From an uncultured Eubacteriales bacterium (GTDB lineage Bacteria; Bacillota; Clostridia; Christensenellales; Aristaeellaceae): DNA of 6,184 bases. The stretch lies in NCBI GenBank assembly GCA_900553265.1, contig USDD01000122.1:1-6184 (forward strand), written 5' to 3'. Under the pieces are notes generated by a model that saw only the letters and a program-made list of their open reading frames with translations, was not told the origin of the DNA and made no database searches. The position numbers and the translations under genes were made by a program. This document shows positions 1 to 6,116 of this stretch, piece after piece (the stretch's first letter is position 1; every line of letters begins with the position of its first letter).

Positions 1-30
1 ATCCCGATGCATCCACGGAAGCGTCGGGAT
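1..30. terminator. Hairpin terminator after the MFS gene, possibly bidirectional
   Basis: Bases 1-10 (ATCCCGATGC) pair with 21-30 (GCGTCGGGAT) over ten positions with a single T-G wobble, leaving a ten-base loop. The hairpin starts five bases beyond the stop codon of the leftward MFS gene, which fits an intrinsic terminator for that gene. On the plus strand it is followed by TTCTTTT (31-37), so it could also stop a rightward transcript entering from outside. The U-tract needed for leftward termination would lie to the left of base 1 and cannot be seen. The window begins exactly at the hairpin edge. Confidence 0.6.
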
Positions 31-35
31 TTCTT

Positions 36-1190
36 TTACGCCTTCTTCTTCAAAAACTGCGGTGCGAAGATGAGGAACGCCAGCGCGCAGACGGCGCTGG
101 TGAGATAGAACACATTCTGCTGGCCGAAAGCGTGGGCCAGAAGGCCGCCGCCCAGATTGCCGAAGGCCCGGGCGAGGCCGAAGCTGACCACCGCCAGCAG
201 CATCTGTCCCGAGGCCTGAAGCTCCCTGGGCACGTTGCGGGTGATGTGCTTGGCCATGGACACGGTCATGACGATGAACCCCCAGCCGTGCAGCACCTGG
301 CTGAGCATCAGTACCGGCACGCTCTTCGCCGTGGCCACCAGCAGCCAGCGGAGCGTCAGCGCCAGCGCGGAGACGCACATCAGCTTGCCCGCGCCGAAGC
401 GGTCGAAGAGCCTGTCCGACAGCAGCAGATAGGGCACCTCGCTCAGCGCCGAGATGAAATAGCACCATCCCAGAAGCGAGCTGCTTCCGCCGGGAAAGCC
501 GACGAACAGGGGAGAAAAGAAGGTGTAGAAATAGCCCATGGTGATCTGCACCGGCAGCATGAACAGCATCAGCTTCATCAATGTGCGATTCCTGAACAGC
601 GCGCCGAAGGACATGCGGTTGCCCGTGGCGGACTGATAGCCCGGCGTATCGGGCAGCGCCAGCGTTGCCGGGACGATCAGCATGCACAGCCCCGCGGTGA
701 ACCACACGGCTAGCGTCTCGTGGCCCCTGGCGTTCAATATGCCGCCGAAGATCAGCGAGGTCAGCGCGAACATCAGTCCGCCCGACATGCGCACCGGGCC
801 GAAGGGCGCGCCGCGCTTGTCCAGCGCCGCCAGAATGATGGAATCGCCCATGGGCTGGATGGACGTGTAAAAGCAGGAGAATGCGCCGCCCAGCAGCAGC
901 AGCGGTACGAAGCCGCGCGTGGTCAGAAAGGACAGCGCCAGCAGCGAAGAGGCCGCGGCCAGCATGCGCAGCAGTCGATTGCGGCTGGCCACGCGGTCGC
1001 CCAGCGTGCCCCACAGCGGCTGCGAGAACACGCTCACCAACGCCACCACGGCGAAAATCGCGCCCATCTGCGCGGAATTGAATCCGGCGGACGTGTAGTA
1101 CAGGCTCATGTAGCCCTGATAAATGGCGTTGGTCATGTAGTAGGCCATCATGAACAGGCCGTACTGGACGGGATAGCGCTGGTTCTGCAT
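36..1190 (-). CDS. Major facilitator superfamily transporter (MFS_1-like / HcaT-LacY type)
   Basis: A 384-residue integral membrane protein with about 12 hydrophobic segments in two halves, the usual MFS length. It should be a secondary transporter, probably a proton-coupled symporter, in the cytoplasmic membrane. The MFS loop 2-3 signature is visible as GTLGDRVASRNR (residues 61-72), and a related loop 8-9 copy appears as SDRLFDRFGAGK (258-269). Other segments resemble the 3-phenylpropionate/LacY-like branch: QPMGDS (112-117), FGPVRMSGG (130-138) and LHGWGF...PRELQASGQ (300-329). The C-terminus is basic (KKKA), consistent with a cytoplasmic tail. The start ATG at 1190 is preceded by AAGGGGA with a 9-nt gap. 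It is transcribed divergently from the rhamnosidase, so a sugar or glycoside substrate is plausible, but substrate cannot be read from sequence and drug or aromatic-acid transport is not excluded. Confidence 0.9.
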   Translation of the reverse strand: MQNQRYPVQYGLFMMAYYMTNAIYQGYMSLYYTSAGFNSAQMGAIFAVVALVSVFSQPLWGTLGDRVASRNRLLRMLAAASSLLALSFLTTRGFVPLLLLGGAFSCFYTSIQPMGDSIILAALDKRGAPFGPVRMSGGLMFALTSLIFGGILNARGHETLAVWFTAGLCMLIVPATLALPDTPGYQSATGNRMSFGALFRNRTLMKLMLFMLPVQITMGYFYTFFSPLFVGFPGGSSSLLGWCYFISALSEVPYLLLSDRLFDRFGAGKLMCVSALALTLRWLLVATAKSVPVLMLSQVLHGWGFIVMTVSMAKHITRNVPRELQASGQMLLAVVSFGLARAFGNLGGGLLAHAFGQQNVFYLTSAVCALAFLIFAPQFLKKKA

Positions 1191-1199
1191 GCAGCCGAT

Positions 1200-1206
1200 T
1201 CCCCTT
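1200..1206 (-). promoter_or_regulatory. Ribosome binding site of the MFS gene
   Basis: On the minus strand AAGGGGA lies 9 nt before the ATG at 1190-1188. It is weaker and more distant than the AAGGAGG sites of the two rightward genes, suggesting more modest translation of the transporter. Confidence 0.6.
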
Positions 1207-1269
1207 CACAAAATTTCTTTCGCGCAGCCGATGGAACGGGCAAAGCCGGAGGAACGCCATGGAGGTTCC

Positions 1270-1292
1270 CGGTCTGCCTAATCATCATAACA
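1270..1292 (-). promoter_or_regulatory. Proximal extended -10 promoter element upstream of the MFS gene (repeat copy 1)
   Basis: Read on the minus strand this contains TGTTATGAT, that is TG-N-TATGAT, an extended -10 match (plus-strand 1284-1292). There is no convincing -35 box 16-18 bp upstream, as expected for extended -10 promoters. The predicted start near 1277 would give a leader of about 87 nt before the MFS ATG. The surrounding 23 bp recur at 1342-1364 with three differences. Promoter function is inferred. Confidence 0.45.
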
Positions 1293-1297
1293 TGATT

Positions 1298-1328
1298 GTC
1301 GGCGAACTGCCTTCGGCTTTCCGCCGAC
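1298..1328. repeat. GC-rich inverted repeat between the two MFS promoter copies
   Basis: GTCGGCG (1298-1304) pairs perfectly with CGCCGAC (1322-1328). Inside the 17-nt loop a small GCC/GGC pairing is possible. It would form in the leader of a transcript from the distal promoter, and it also sits just upstream of the proximal -10, so it could be a leader RNA structure or a protein-binding site. There is no adjacent T-tract, so it is not a standard terminator. Confidence 0.45.
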
Positions 1329-1333
1329 CCGGC

Positions 1334-1348
1334 CAAGCCTGCGGCTTG
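1334..1348. repeat. Small perfect hairpin overlapping the start of the distal promoter repeat
   Basis: CAAGCC (1334-1339) and GGCTTG (1343-1348) form a six-base-pair stem with a three-base loop. On the minus strand it lies just downstream of the distal TATAAT, at or beyond the expected transcription start, so it would be the 5'-terminal stem-loop of that transcript or an operator. Confidence 0.4.
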
Positions 1349-1364
1349 CCTAATCATTATAACA
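1342..1364 (-). promoter_or_regulatory. Distal extended -10 promoter element upstream of the MFS gene (repeat copy 2)
   Basis: On the minus strand this reads TGTTATAAT: a perfect TATAAT (plus-strand 1356-1361) with the extended TG one base upstream. The upstream DNA is T-rich but lacks a good -35. The start would be near 1349, giving a leader of about 160 nt that includes two stem-loops. It is the better of the two copies and the best leftward promoter candidate in the window. Confidence 0.6.
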
Positions 1365-1530
1365 CAAAATGCCCAAAAGAAAACCCGAGGTGGTGCAAAT
1401 TTTGGAAAGTACGTGGATTGAACGATGAAAAGCGTCCGGATGCGCGGCGCAGGAAAATGAAGCGGGTACGGCGAGGGCTTTTATCAGGGCGCAGCGCTGA
1501 AACGAACTCTGCGTTGTGTATTGGATTAAA
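1365..1530. other. Intergenic stretch with no recognisable gene
   Basis: This part of the divergent region has mixed base composition. It contains only short unsupported open frames (for example 1369-1428, 19 codons, no ribosome binding site) and an 8-bp palindrome CAGCGCTG at 1492-1499. I see no RNA gene, insertion sequence or conserved motif in it. Confidence 0.5.
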
Positions 1531-1606
1531 ATGAAGATAAACTTTTTAATAAGTTTAAAATATATAGATAATAAGTGTGAATATATATAGAATGATGAAA
1601 ATGCTA

Positions 1607-1635
1607 TTGACAAAATAAAAAATATCGAATATAAT
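1607..1635 (+). promoter_or_regulatory. Consensus sigma-A promoter of the rhamnosidase operon
   Basis: TTGACA (1607-1612) and TATAAT (1630-1635) are both perfect consensus hexamers separated by exactly 17 bp. Transcription should start near 1642, giving a leader of about 197 nt before the GH78 start codon. Such a strong core promoter in front of catabolic genes usually needs a repressor to hold it off, which fits the palindrome immediately downstream. Confidence 0.88.
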
Positions 1636-1642
1636 GAGCTTA

Positions 1643-1656
1643 TTAAACCGGTTGAA
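1643..1656 (+). promoter_or_regulatory. LacI-family operator-like palindrome at the transcription start
   Basis: TTAAACCGGTTGAA is symmetric about a central CG with six of seven half-site positions matching. This is the layout of LacI/GalR-family operators. It covers the predicted start site of the promoter at 1607-1635, where a bound repressor would block transcription. It lacks the TG...CA ends of a good CcpA cre site, so a dedicated sugar-responsive repressor is more likely. No repressor gene is in the window. A perfect 10-bp palindrome TGAAATTTCA (1653-1662) overlaps its right end and could be a second site. Confidence 0.55.
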
Positions 1657-1756
1657 ATTTCAGAAGATGTAATTTGTGTAAAACAATAAAACGCTGAGCA
1701 ATACATAACCCAAAGAAATTGATCTCCCCGGGAAAGTGCGATTCAGGAGAAAACAA

Positions 1757-1781
1757 ACGAATTCTCTGAGGGAGAATTCGT
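1757..1781 (+). promoter_or_regulatory. Leader stem-loop in the 5' UTR of the rhamnosidase operon
   Basis: ACGAATTCTC (1757-1766) pairs perfectly with GAGAATTCGT (1772-1781), a ten-base-pair stem with loop TGAGG. It ends 57 nt before the start codon and would form in the mRNA from the consensus promoter. There is no run of Ts directly after it, so it is not a classic attenuator. A role in mRNA stability, a protein-binding RNA site or a DNA operator are all possible. Confidence 0.5.
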
Positions 1782-1824
1782 CCAATATCGGTCGGAAATT
1801 CTTTTGAGAGTACCAATGCATAAC

Positions 1825-1831
1825 AAGGAGG
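1825..1831 (+). promoter_or_regulatory. Ribosome binding site of the GH78 gene
   Basis: A full AAGGAGG lies 7 nt before the ATG at 1839, a near-ideal site that fixes this start codon. Confidence 0.88.
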
Positions 1832-1838
1832 GTATCGA

Positions 1839-4397
1839 ATGCTTCAACTGATCAATGTTTCCGCCAACTATGGCCGGCTCAAGAAATGCATTCGCACGCG
1901 GCTGGTGGAGGCCGGTTCTCCGCTGGTTCTGACCTGGGGTGCAAGGGGAGATCGCGAGAATGCCCTTCAGTCCGCCTGCCGCGCGACGCTGACCGGCTGT
2001 GGTCTGACCTGGGATAGCGGATGGGTGGAGAAGAAGGAGCAGCGCCTGTGCTATGAGGGCGCGCTGCCGGAGGGACAGCCCGTGACGCTGACGATTCAGA
2101 TTCGGGACGACGCCGGCTGTGAAAGTGAAGTTTACACCAATGTTATTTACAATGCCTCCGTGGAATGGAGGGCGAAGTGGATTGCCGCCGGCGAGGATGA
2201 GCCGGGCCGGACGGTCTATCTTCGGAGGGAATTCTCGATCGATCGCCCCGTTCGCTCCGCGGTGCTGTATGCCTGCGGCGTGGGGTATCAGAAGCTCTAT
2301 GTCAATGGAGAGCCGCTCGATTCCGCCGCGCTGGATCCGGCTAACACGGATTTCAGCAAAACCTGTCAGTATGTGACCTATCCGGAGTTCGCAAAGGAGC
2401 TGAAGGCGGGCTCGAACTGCATCGGCGCACTGATCGGCGAGGGCTGGCGGCGCAATGCGCTGGTCCAGGCGGGCGAGAGCGGCGAGTTTGACAATGTCAA
2501 GGCTTTTGCGGGACAGCCTCAGTTTTCGGCGATGCTCCACGTGCGGTACACCGACGGCACGGACGAGTGGATTGTCACGGACGAGAGCTGGCAGTGGGGA
2601 CGCGGCGCGCGCTATGCGAACGATCTCTTCAACGGCGAGGTCTACGACGCCAACGCCTCCGTTCCCGGCTGGTGCCTGCACGGCTTCACCGGCTTTGAGC
2701 CGGCGACGATTGTCGCCGCGCCCGGTGGGAGGATGCGGCCGATGACGATCAATCCCATCATCGAGCACAAGCATTGGAAAGCGCTGGCCTATTGGCCCAT
2801 GGGCGATGCGACGGTCATTGACTTCGGCCAGAACCTGGCGGGCGTGACGCGCATTCGCCTTCCGGAGCTTTGCAAGGGGCAGAAAATCGTGGTGCACACC
2901 GCCGAGGAGCTGAACGAGGACGGTGAGCTGTTCACCGCGCCGTTGCGCCGGGCGAAGGCGACGGATACCTATATTGCCGCCGGCGACGGCAGAGATCTGG
3001 AATACTGGCAGCCGATCTTTACCTATCATGGCTTCCGCTATGTCAAGGTCGAGGGCCTGGGCGCCGGCTTCGATCCCGAGCGAATCGTCGCGGTGGAGCT
3101 GCACACGGACATGGAGATCCGCTCCGCGTTCCGCTGCGGCGACGCTCAGGTGACGAAGATTCACGAAAACTGCGTTGCGACGGAGCGCGCCAATCAGCAT
3201 CACATTCTCACCGACTGCCCGCAGAGAGATGAGCGTCAGGGATGGATGAACGACGCGACGGTTCGCTTCGAGGAAACGCCCTATAATTTCGAAATCGGCA
3301 GGATGTTCCCCAAGATCGTCCGCGACATCATCGACGCGCAGAGCGAGGACGGAGCCATCACCTGCACCGCGCCCTATGTGTGGGGCTTCCGGCCGGCCGA
3401 TCCCGTCTGCTCCAGCTTCCTGGTGGCGGGGCTCGAAGCCTATCTCCATTTGGGCGACCGAGAGATTCTCGCGGAGGCCTTCGACAGCTACGTTGCATGG
3501 GAAAACTGCCTGCTGGCCCACAGCGAAGAGTACATCGTCAACTACGGCCATTTCGGCGACTGGGCGGGCCCGGTTTACGCCTGCCTCAAAAATTCCATGG
3601 GCGATGGCGCGGAGTCTGCGGTGACGCCCTCGACGTTCATGTCCACGGGCTATTCCTATTACAATTGCCGCCTGCTGTCCGAATTTGCGCAGGTGCTGGG
3701 ACGCGACGCGGAGAAGGCGCGCTGGCAGGAGACGGCGGAGAAGATCAAAGCCGCCATGCTGAAGAAGTGGTACGATCCGGAAACCGGAAAAATCTGCACG
3801 GGCTCTCAGGGCGCGCAGACCTTTGCGCTGTGGCTGGGCGTGATTCCGGAGGAGGGAATCGCGAAGGCGGCCCGGAGAATTCACGACGATCTGGTCGCCA
3901 ACGACTATCGCTTCACCACGGGCAATCTCTGCACCCGGTATATCATGGACGTGCTGACCCGCTATGGCTATCTGGAGGACGCGTGGACGCTGATTACCAA
4001 GCAGAGCTATCCGTCCTACGGTTATATGCTTCAGCAGGAGGCGACCACCATCTGGGAGCGCTTTGAGCTGAAGAAGGATCCCGGAATGAACTCGCACAGC
4101 CATCCCATGTTCGGCGCGGTAGACTACTGGTTCTACGCCTATCTCTGCGGCATTCGACCGACGAAGCCCGCGTTTGAGGAATTCACGGTCGAGCCGGTGT
4201 TCCCGGAGGGGCTGCTCAGCGCCCAGGGCGTCGTGGACACGGCCCGGGGGCAGGTGGCCGTTCGCTGGATGAAGCGCTATGGCGCGCTGCATCTCCACGT
4301 GACGGTTCCCTTCGGCACTCGCGCGAAGGTCGTCTTTGGCGGCGAGACTCACGAGGTCGGCAGCGGATTCCACGCCTTTTCCATTCCGATGGAGTGA
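1839..4397 (+). CDS. Alpha-L-rhamnosidase, glycoside hydrolase family 78
   Basis: This 852-residue inverting glycosidase should remove terminal alpha-L-rhamnose from rhamnogalacturonan fragments, flavonoid glycosides or bacterial polysaccharides. Order of parts: an N-terminal beta domain (about 1-105); the Bac_rhamnosid_N jelly roll (about 128-295, with ACGVGYQKLYVNG at 145-157); a second beta domain (about 305-410, DFGQN at 328-332); the (alpha/alpha)6 barrel (about 415-755); and a C-terminal beta domain. The GH78 signature DCPQRDERQGWMND spans 459-472. By spacing, D459, E465, W469 and D472 match D630, E636, W640 and D643 of Streptomyces avermitilis SaRha78A, with E465 the general acid. E740 in TTIWER (736-741) fits the general base. 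GWMND replaces the more usual GWTGD. There is no signal peptide, so it acts in the cytoplasm on imported substrate. It is the first gene of the rightward operon, 57 nt before the binding protein. The family is secure; the natural substrate is not known. Confidence 0.95.
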   Translation: MLQLINVSANYGRLKKCIRTRLVEAGSPLVLTWGARGDRENALQSACRATLTGCGLTWDSGWVEKKEQRLCYEGALPEGQPVTLTIQIRDDAGCESEVYTNVIYNASVEWRAKWIAAGEDEPGRTVYLRREFSIDRPVRSAVLYACGVGYQKLYVNGEPLDSAALDPANTDFSKTCQYVTYPEFAKELKAGSNCIGALIGEGWRRNALVQAGESGEFDNVKAFAGQPQFSAMLHVRYTDGTDEWIVTDESWQWGRGARYANDLFNGEVYDANASVPGWCLHGFTGFEPATIVAAPGGRMRPMTINPIIEHKHWKALAYWPMGDATVIDFGQNLAGVTRIRLPELCKGQKIVVHTAEELNEDGELFTAPLRRAKATDTYIAAGDGRDLEYWQPIFTYHGFRYVKVEGLGAGFDPERIVAVELHTDMEIRSAFRCGDAQVTKIHENCVATERANQHHILTDCPQRDERQGWMNDATVRFEETPYNFEIGRMFPKIVRDIIDAQSEDGAITCTAPYVWGFRPADPVCSSFLVAGLEAYLHLGDREILAEAFDSYVAWENCLLAHSEEYIVNYGHFGDWAGPVYACLKNSMGDGAESAVTPSTFMSTGYSYYNCRLLSEFAQVLGRDAEKARWQETAEKIKAAMLKKWYDPETGKICTGSQGAQTFALWLGVIPEEGIAKAARRIHDDLVANDYRFTTGNLCTRYIMDVLTRYGYLEDAWTLITKQSYPSYGYMLQQEATTIWERFELKKDPGMNSHSHPMFGAVDYWFYAYLCGIRPTKPAFEEFTVEPVFPEGLLSAQGVVDTARGQVAVRWMKRYGALHLHVTVPFGTRAKVVFGGETHEVGSGFHAFSIPME

Positions 4398-4400
4398 GGC

Positions 4401-4410
4401 TCAAGCTTGA
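4401..4410. repeat. Perfect 10-bp palindrome between GH78 and the binding-protein gene
   Basis: TCAAGCTTGA reads the same on both strands and starts three bases after the rhamnosidase stop codon. It may be a protein site, an RNA feature formed with the adjacent stem-loop, or chance. Confidence 0.3.
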
Positions 4411-4412
4411 AC

Positions 4413-4432
4413 TTTACGCCGTTGTGCGTAAA
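4413..4432 (+). promoter_or_regulatory. Intercistronic stem-loop ahead of the binding-protein gene
   Basis: TTTACGC (4413-4419) pairs perfectly with GCGTAAA (4426-4432) around a six-base loop, ending 7 nt before the next ribosome binding site. There is no following T-tract, so it should not terminate. Stem-loops in this position in sugar ABC operons can protect a processed mRNA and raise binding-protein output over the neighbouring genes. That role is inferred here. Confidence 0.5.
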
Positions 4433-4439
4433 AAATAAG

Positions 4440-4446
4440 AAGGAGG
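4440..4446 (+). promoter_or_regulatory. Ribosome binding site that sets the binding-protein start
   Basis: AAGGAGG lies 8 nt before ATG 4455. The frame is open back to a TTG at 4407, but that start would place this site inside the gene and would put 16 polar residues ahead of a perfect signal peptide. The ATG at 4455 is therefore chosen. Confidence 0.9.
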
Positions 4447-4454
4447 ACAACCCC

Positions 4455-6116
4455 ATGAAAAAGATTGTTGCTACTCTTCTGGCACTGGTCATGCTGCTGG
4501 CCCTCGGCACCAGCGCGTCGGCCATCTCCGCGGCGGGCGAATACCCCATCGTGGAGAACTACGGAGACGTCACCCTGACCTTCCTGGTGGTAGATCATCC
4601 CGCCATTCTGGACTGGTATACCAACGACTTTATCCTCTGGATGAACGAACAGACCAACGTCAAGCTCGAGTTTGAAATGGTTTCCAGCCAGGACAAGCTC
4701 CAGAAGCTGAATCTGCTGCTTTCCACCGGCGACATTCCGGACGTCATCTGCGGCGGCGGCACCATGCTCACGGACGAGCAGCTGGTTCGCTACGGCATGG
4801 AAGAGGGCCTGCTGATGCCCCTGAACGATCTGATTGAGGAGAACTGCGTCTACCTCAAGCAGCTGTTCGAGCAGTATCCCAACGCCGAGAAGAAGATCAC
4901 CATGACCGACGGCAACATCTACGCGCTGCCCCAGGTCAACGACTGCTACCACACCTACATGCCCGAGCGCTACTGGATCAACACCACGTGGCTGGACAAC
5001 CTGGGTCTGGAAATGCCCACCACCACCGAGGAGTTCTACAACGTGCTCTGCGCCTTCCGCGATCAGGACGCCAACGGCAACGGCGATCCCAATGACGAGA
5101 TCCCGCTGGCGGGCTCCACCAACAGCTGGCGCACCATGCCCGAGTGGTTCCTGATGAATTCCTTCTGCTACTACAACGTTGAAACGCTGACCGGTCAGAC
5201 CGGCGACTACGGCCTGATGATGGACGGCGACACCGTGACCACCGTGTTCAGCGATCCCAACTTCACGGAAGGTCTGAAGTACGTCAAGAAGCTCTACGAC
5301 GAGGGCCTGCTCTACAACGCCTCCTACAGCCAGGACAACGACCAGCTGACTGCGCTGATCGAGAATCCTGACGCGTGCCTGGTGGGCTGCGCGCCCGGCG
5401 GCTATCCCCTGTGGGCGACGCTTGGCGGCGAGCGCTATGCGCAGTACAGCCTGCTTGAGCCCCTGACCGGCCCCGACGGCTATGTCAATGTGGTCTGCAA
5501 CGAGTACGTGCCGATTTACGGCGGCTCCTTCGCCATCAGCGCGGACTGCGAGTATCCCGAAATCGCCATCAAGTGGGCTGACCTGTGCTACAGCCAGGTT
5601 GCGACGCTGAACAGCTACTATGGCCCCGAGGGCGTTGCCTGGGAATACAGCGAGGAGGGCTCCGGCGACGTCGGCATAGACGGCGAGCCCGCCCTGTATC
5701 GTCAGCTGATTCCGTGGCAGGAGACCGAGCCCCAGAGTCTGCATCTGGTGCAGCAGATTCCCGACTTCCGCAACGACAGGATCCGCGTCGGCCTAGCAGA
5801 CGACCTCACCAAGGACATCCATTCCGCGGATCGTCTGGAGACCCTGCTCTATAACGCGGCCTGCGAATACGGAAAGGTTGCCCGTCCGGAATGCAAGGTT
5901 CCGCCCATGAAGTTCTCCGTCGAGGAGGAGGACGCCATGATGGTCGCCAAGACCGAGGTGGACAAGCTGGAGAAGGAGTATGTCATTGGCTTCATTAACG
6001 GAACCAAGGACATCGACGCGGATTTCCCCACCTTCCTTGCGGAGCTGGAGACCGCCGGCATGCAGACCCTGATCGATCACTATCAGGCGGCTTACGACGC
6101 TCAGTGGAAGGATTGA
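4455..6116 (+). CDS. Extracellular sugar-binding protein of a carbohydrate ABC importer (LipO/YtcQ type)
   Basis: A 553-residue family 1 extracellular solute-binding protein, the long type paired with LplB/YtcP-like permeases in Firmicutes. It should bind an oligosaccharide outside the membrane and hand it to the ABC permease. A classic signal peptide is clear: MKK, a hydrophobic core, then SASA with likely cleavage near residue 23. There is no lipobox cysteine; the first Cys falls only near residue 98. The stretch DQDANGNGDPNDE (203-215) is the Asp/Asn/Gly-rich loop common in this subfamily (usually DPNGNGKADEIP-like) and resembles a calcium-binding loop. The C-terminus is complete (stop 6114-6116). 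Following a GH78 gene, a rhamnose-containing oligosaccharide is the likely ligand, by analogy with B. subtilis YtcQ/YtcP/YteP for rhamnogalacturonan fragments. Codons favour ACC, CCC and AAC more than in the rhamnosidase, suggesting high expression. Permease genes would be expected next but lie off the contig. Confidence 0.92.
   Translation: MKKIVATLLALVMLLALGTSASAISAAGEYPIVENYGDVTLTFLVVDHPAILDWYTNDFILWMNEQTNVKLEFEMVSSQDKLQKLNLLLSTGDIPDVICGGGTMLTDEQLVRYGMEEGLLMPLNDLIEENCVYLKQLFEQYPNAEKKITMTDGNIYALPQVNDCYHTYMPERYWINTTWLDNLGLEMPTTTEEFYNVLCAFRDQDANGNGDPNDEIPLAGSTNSWRTMPEWFLMNSFCYYNVETLTGQTGDYGLMMDGDTVTTVFSDPNFTEGLKYVKKLYDEGLLYNASYSQDNDQLTALIENPDACLVGCAPGGYPLWATLGGERYAQYSLLEPLTGPDGYVNVVCNEYVPIYGGSFAISADCEYPEIAIKWADLCYSQVATLNSYYGPEGVAWEYSEEGSGDVGIDGEPALYRQLIPWQETEPQSLHLVQQIPDFRNDRIRVGLADDLTKDIHSADRLETLLYNAACEYGKVARPECKVPPMKFSVEEEDAMMVAKTEVDKLEKEYVIGFINGTKDIDADFPTFLAELETAGMQTLIDHYQAAYDAQWKD

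Larger units (their letters stand above)
1531..1689 (+). other. AT-rich island carrying the rightward promoter; possible gene remnant
   Basis: By direct count 32 of these 159 bases are G or C (about 20%), against about 60% in the flanking genes. The segment holds a perfect inverted repeat TAAACTT/AAGTTTA (1538-1557), two ATATATAG runs, and the rightward promoter with its operator. In one plus-strand frame, 1531-1590 encodes a 19-residue peptide beginning MKINFL, and after its TAG the same frame stays open for 32 further codons to TAA at 1687-1689. This could be a decayed foreign gene end, but AT-rich DNA gives such frames by chance and there is no ribosome binding site. The safer reading is an AT-rich promoter region. 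Confidence 0.4.

Noticed and set aside
1259..1534. A 91-codon plus-strand open frame in the divergent region
   Set aside because: It runs through both promoter repeats and hairpins, lacks a ribosome binding site and gives a composition unlike a folded protein.
1643..1656. A CcpA cre site at the operon promoter
   Set aside because: The centre CG and flanking A/T bases fit loosely, but the ends are TT...AA in place of TG...CA, so a dedicated LacI-family operator is the better reading.
1350..1706. A 118-codon minus-strand open frame across the AT-rich island
   Set aside because: Its hydrophobic N-terminal part simply reflects AT-rich DNA; it has no well-placed ribosome binding site, overlaps the leftward promoter and the rightward promoter, and resembles no known protein.
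1743..4373. An 876-codon open frame on the minus strand opposite the rhamnosidase
   Set aside because: It lies entirely antisense to a secure GH78 gene, and its product is rich in Ala, Arg, Gly, Leu and His, as expected for the shadow of a GC-biased gene. No family is recognisable.
4407..4434. A possible separate promoter (TTGAAC, 16 bp, TAAAAA) before the binding-protein gene
   Set aside because: Both boxes match only four of six positions, and the predicted start near 4441 would fall inside the ribosome binding site.
4407..4454. TTG start giving a 16-residue N-terminal extension of the binding protein
   Set aside because: It would put polar residues before the signal peptide and place the strong AAGGAGG site inside the gene; the ATG at 4455 is clearly better.
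4401..5744. A 447-codon open frame on the minus strand opposite the binding-protein gene
   Set aside because: Antisense shadow of a clear coding gene, with low-complexity Val/Ala/Gly/His-rich product and no recognisable domain.
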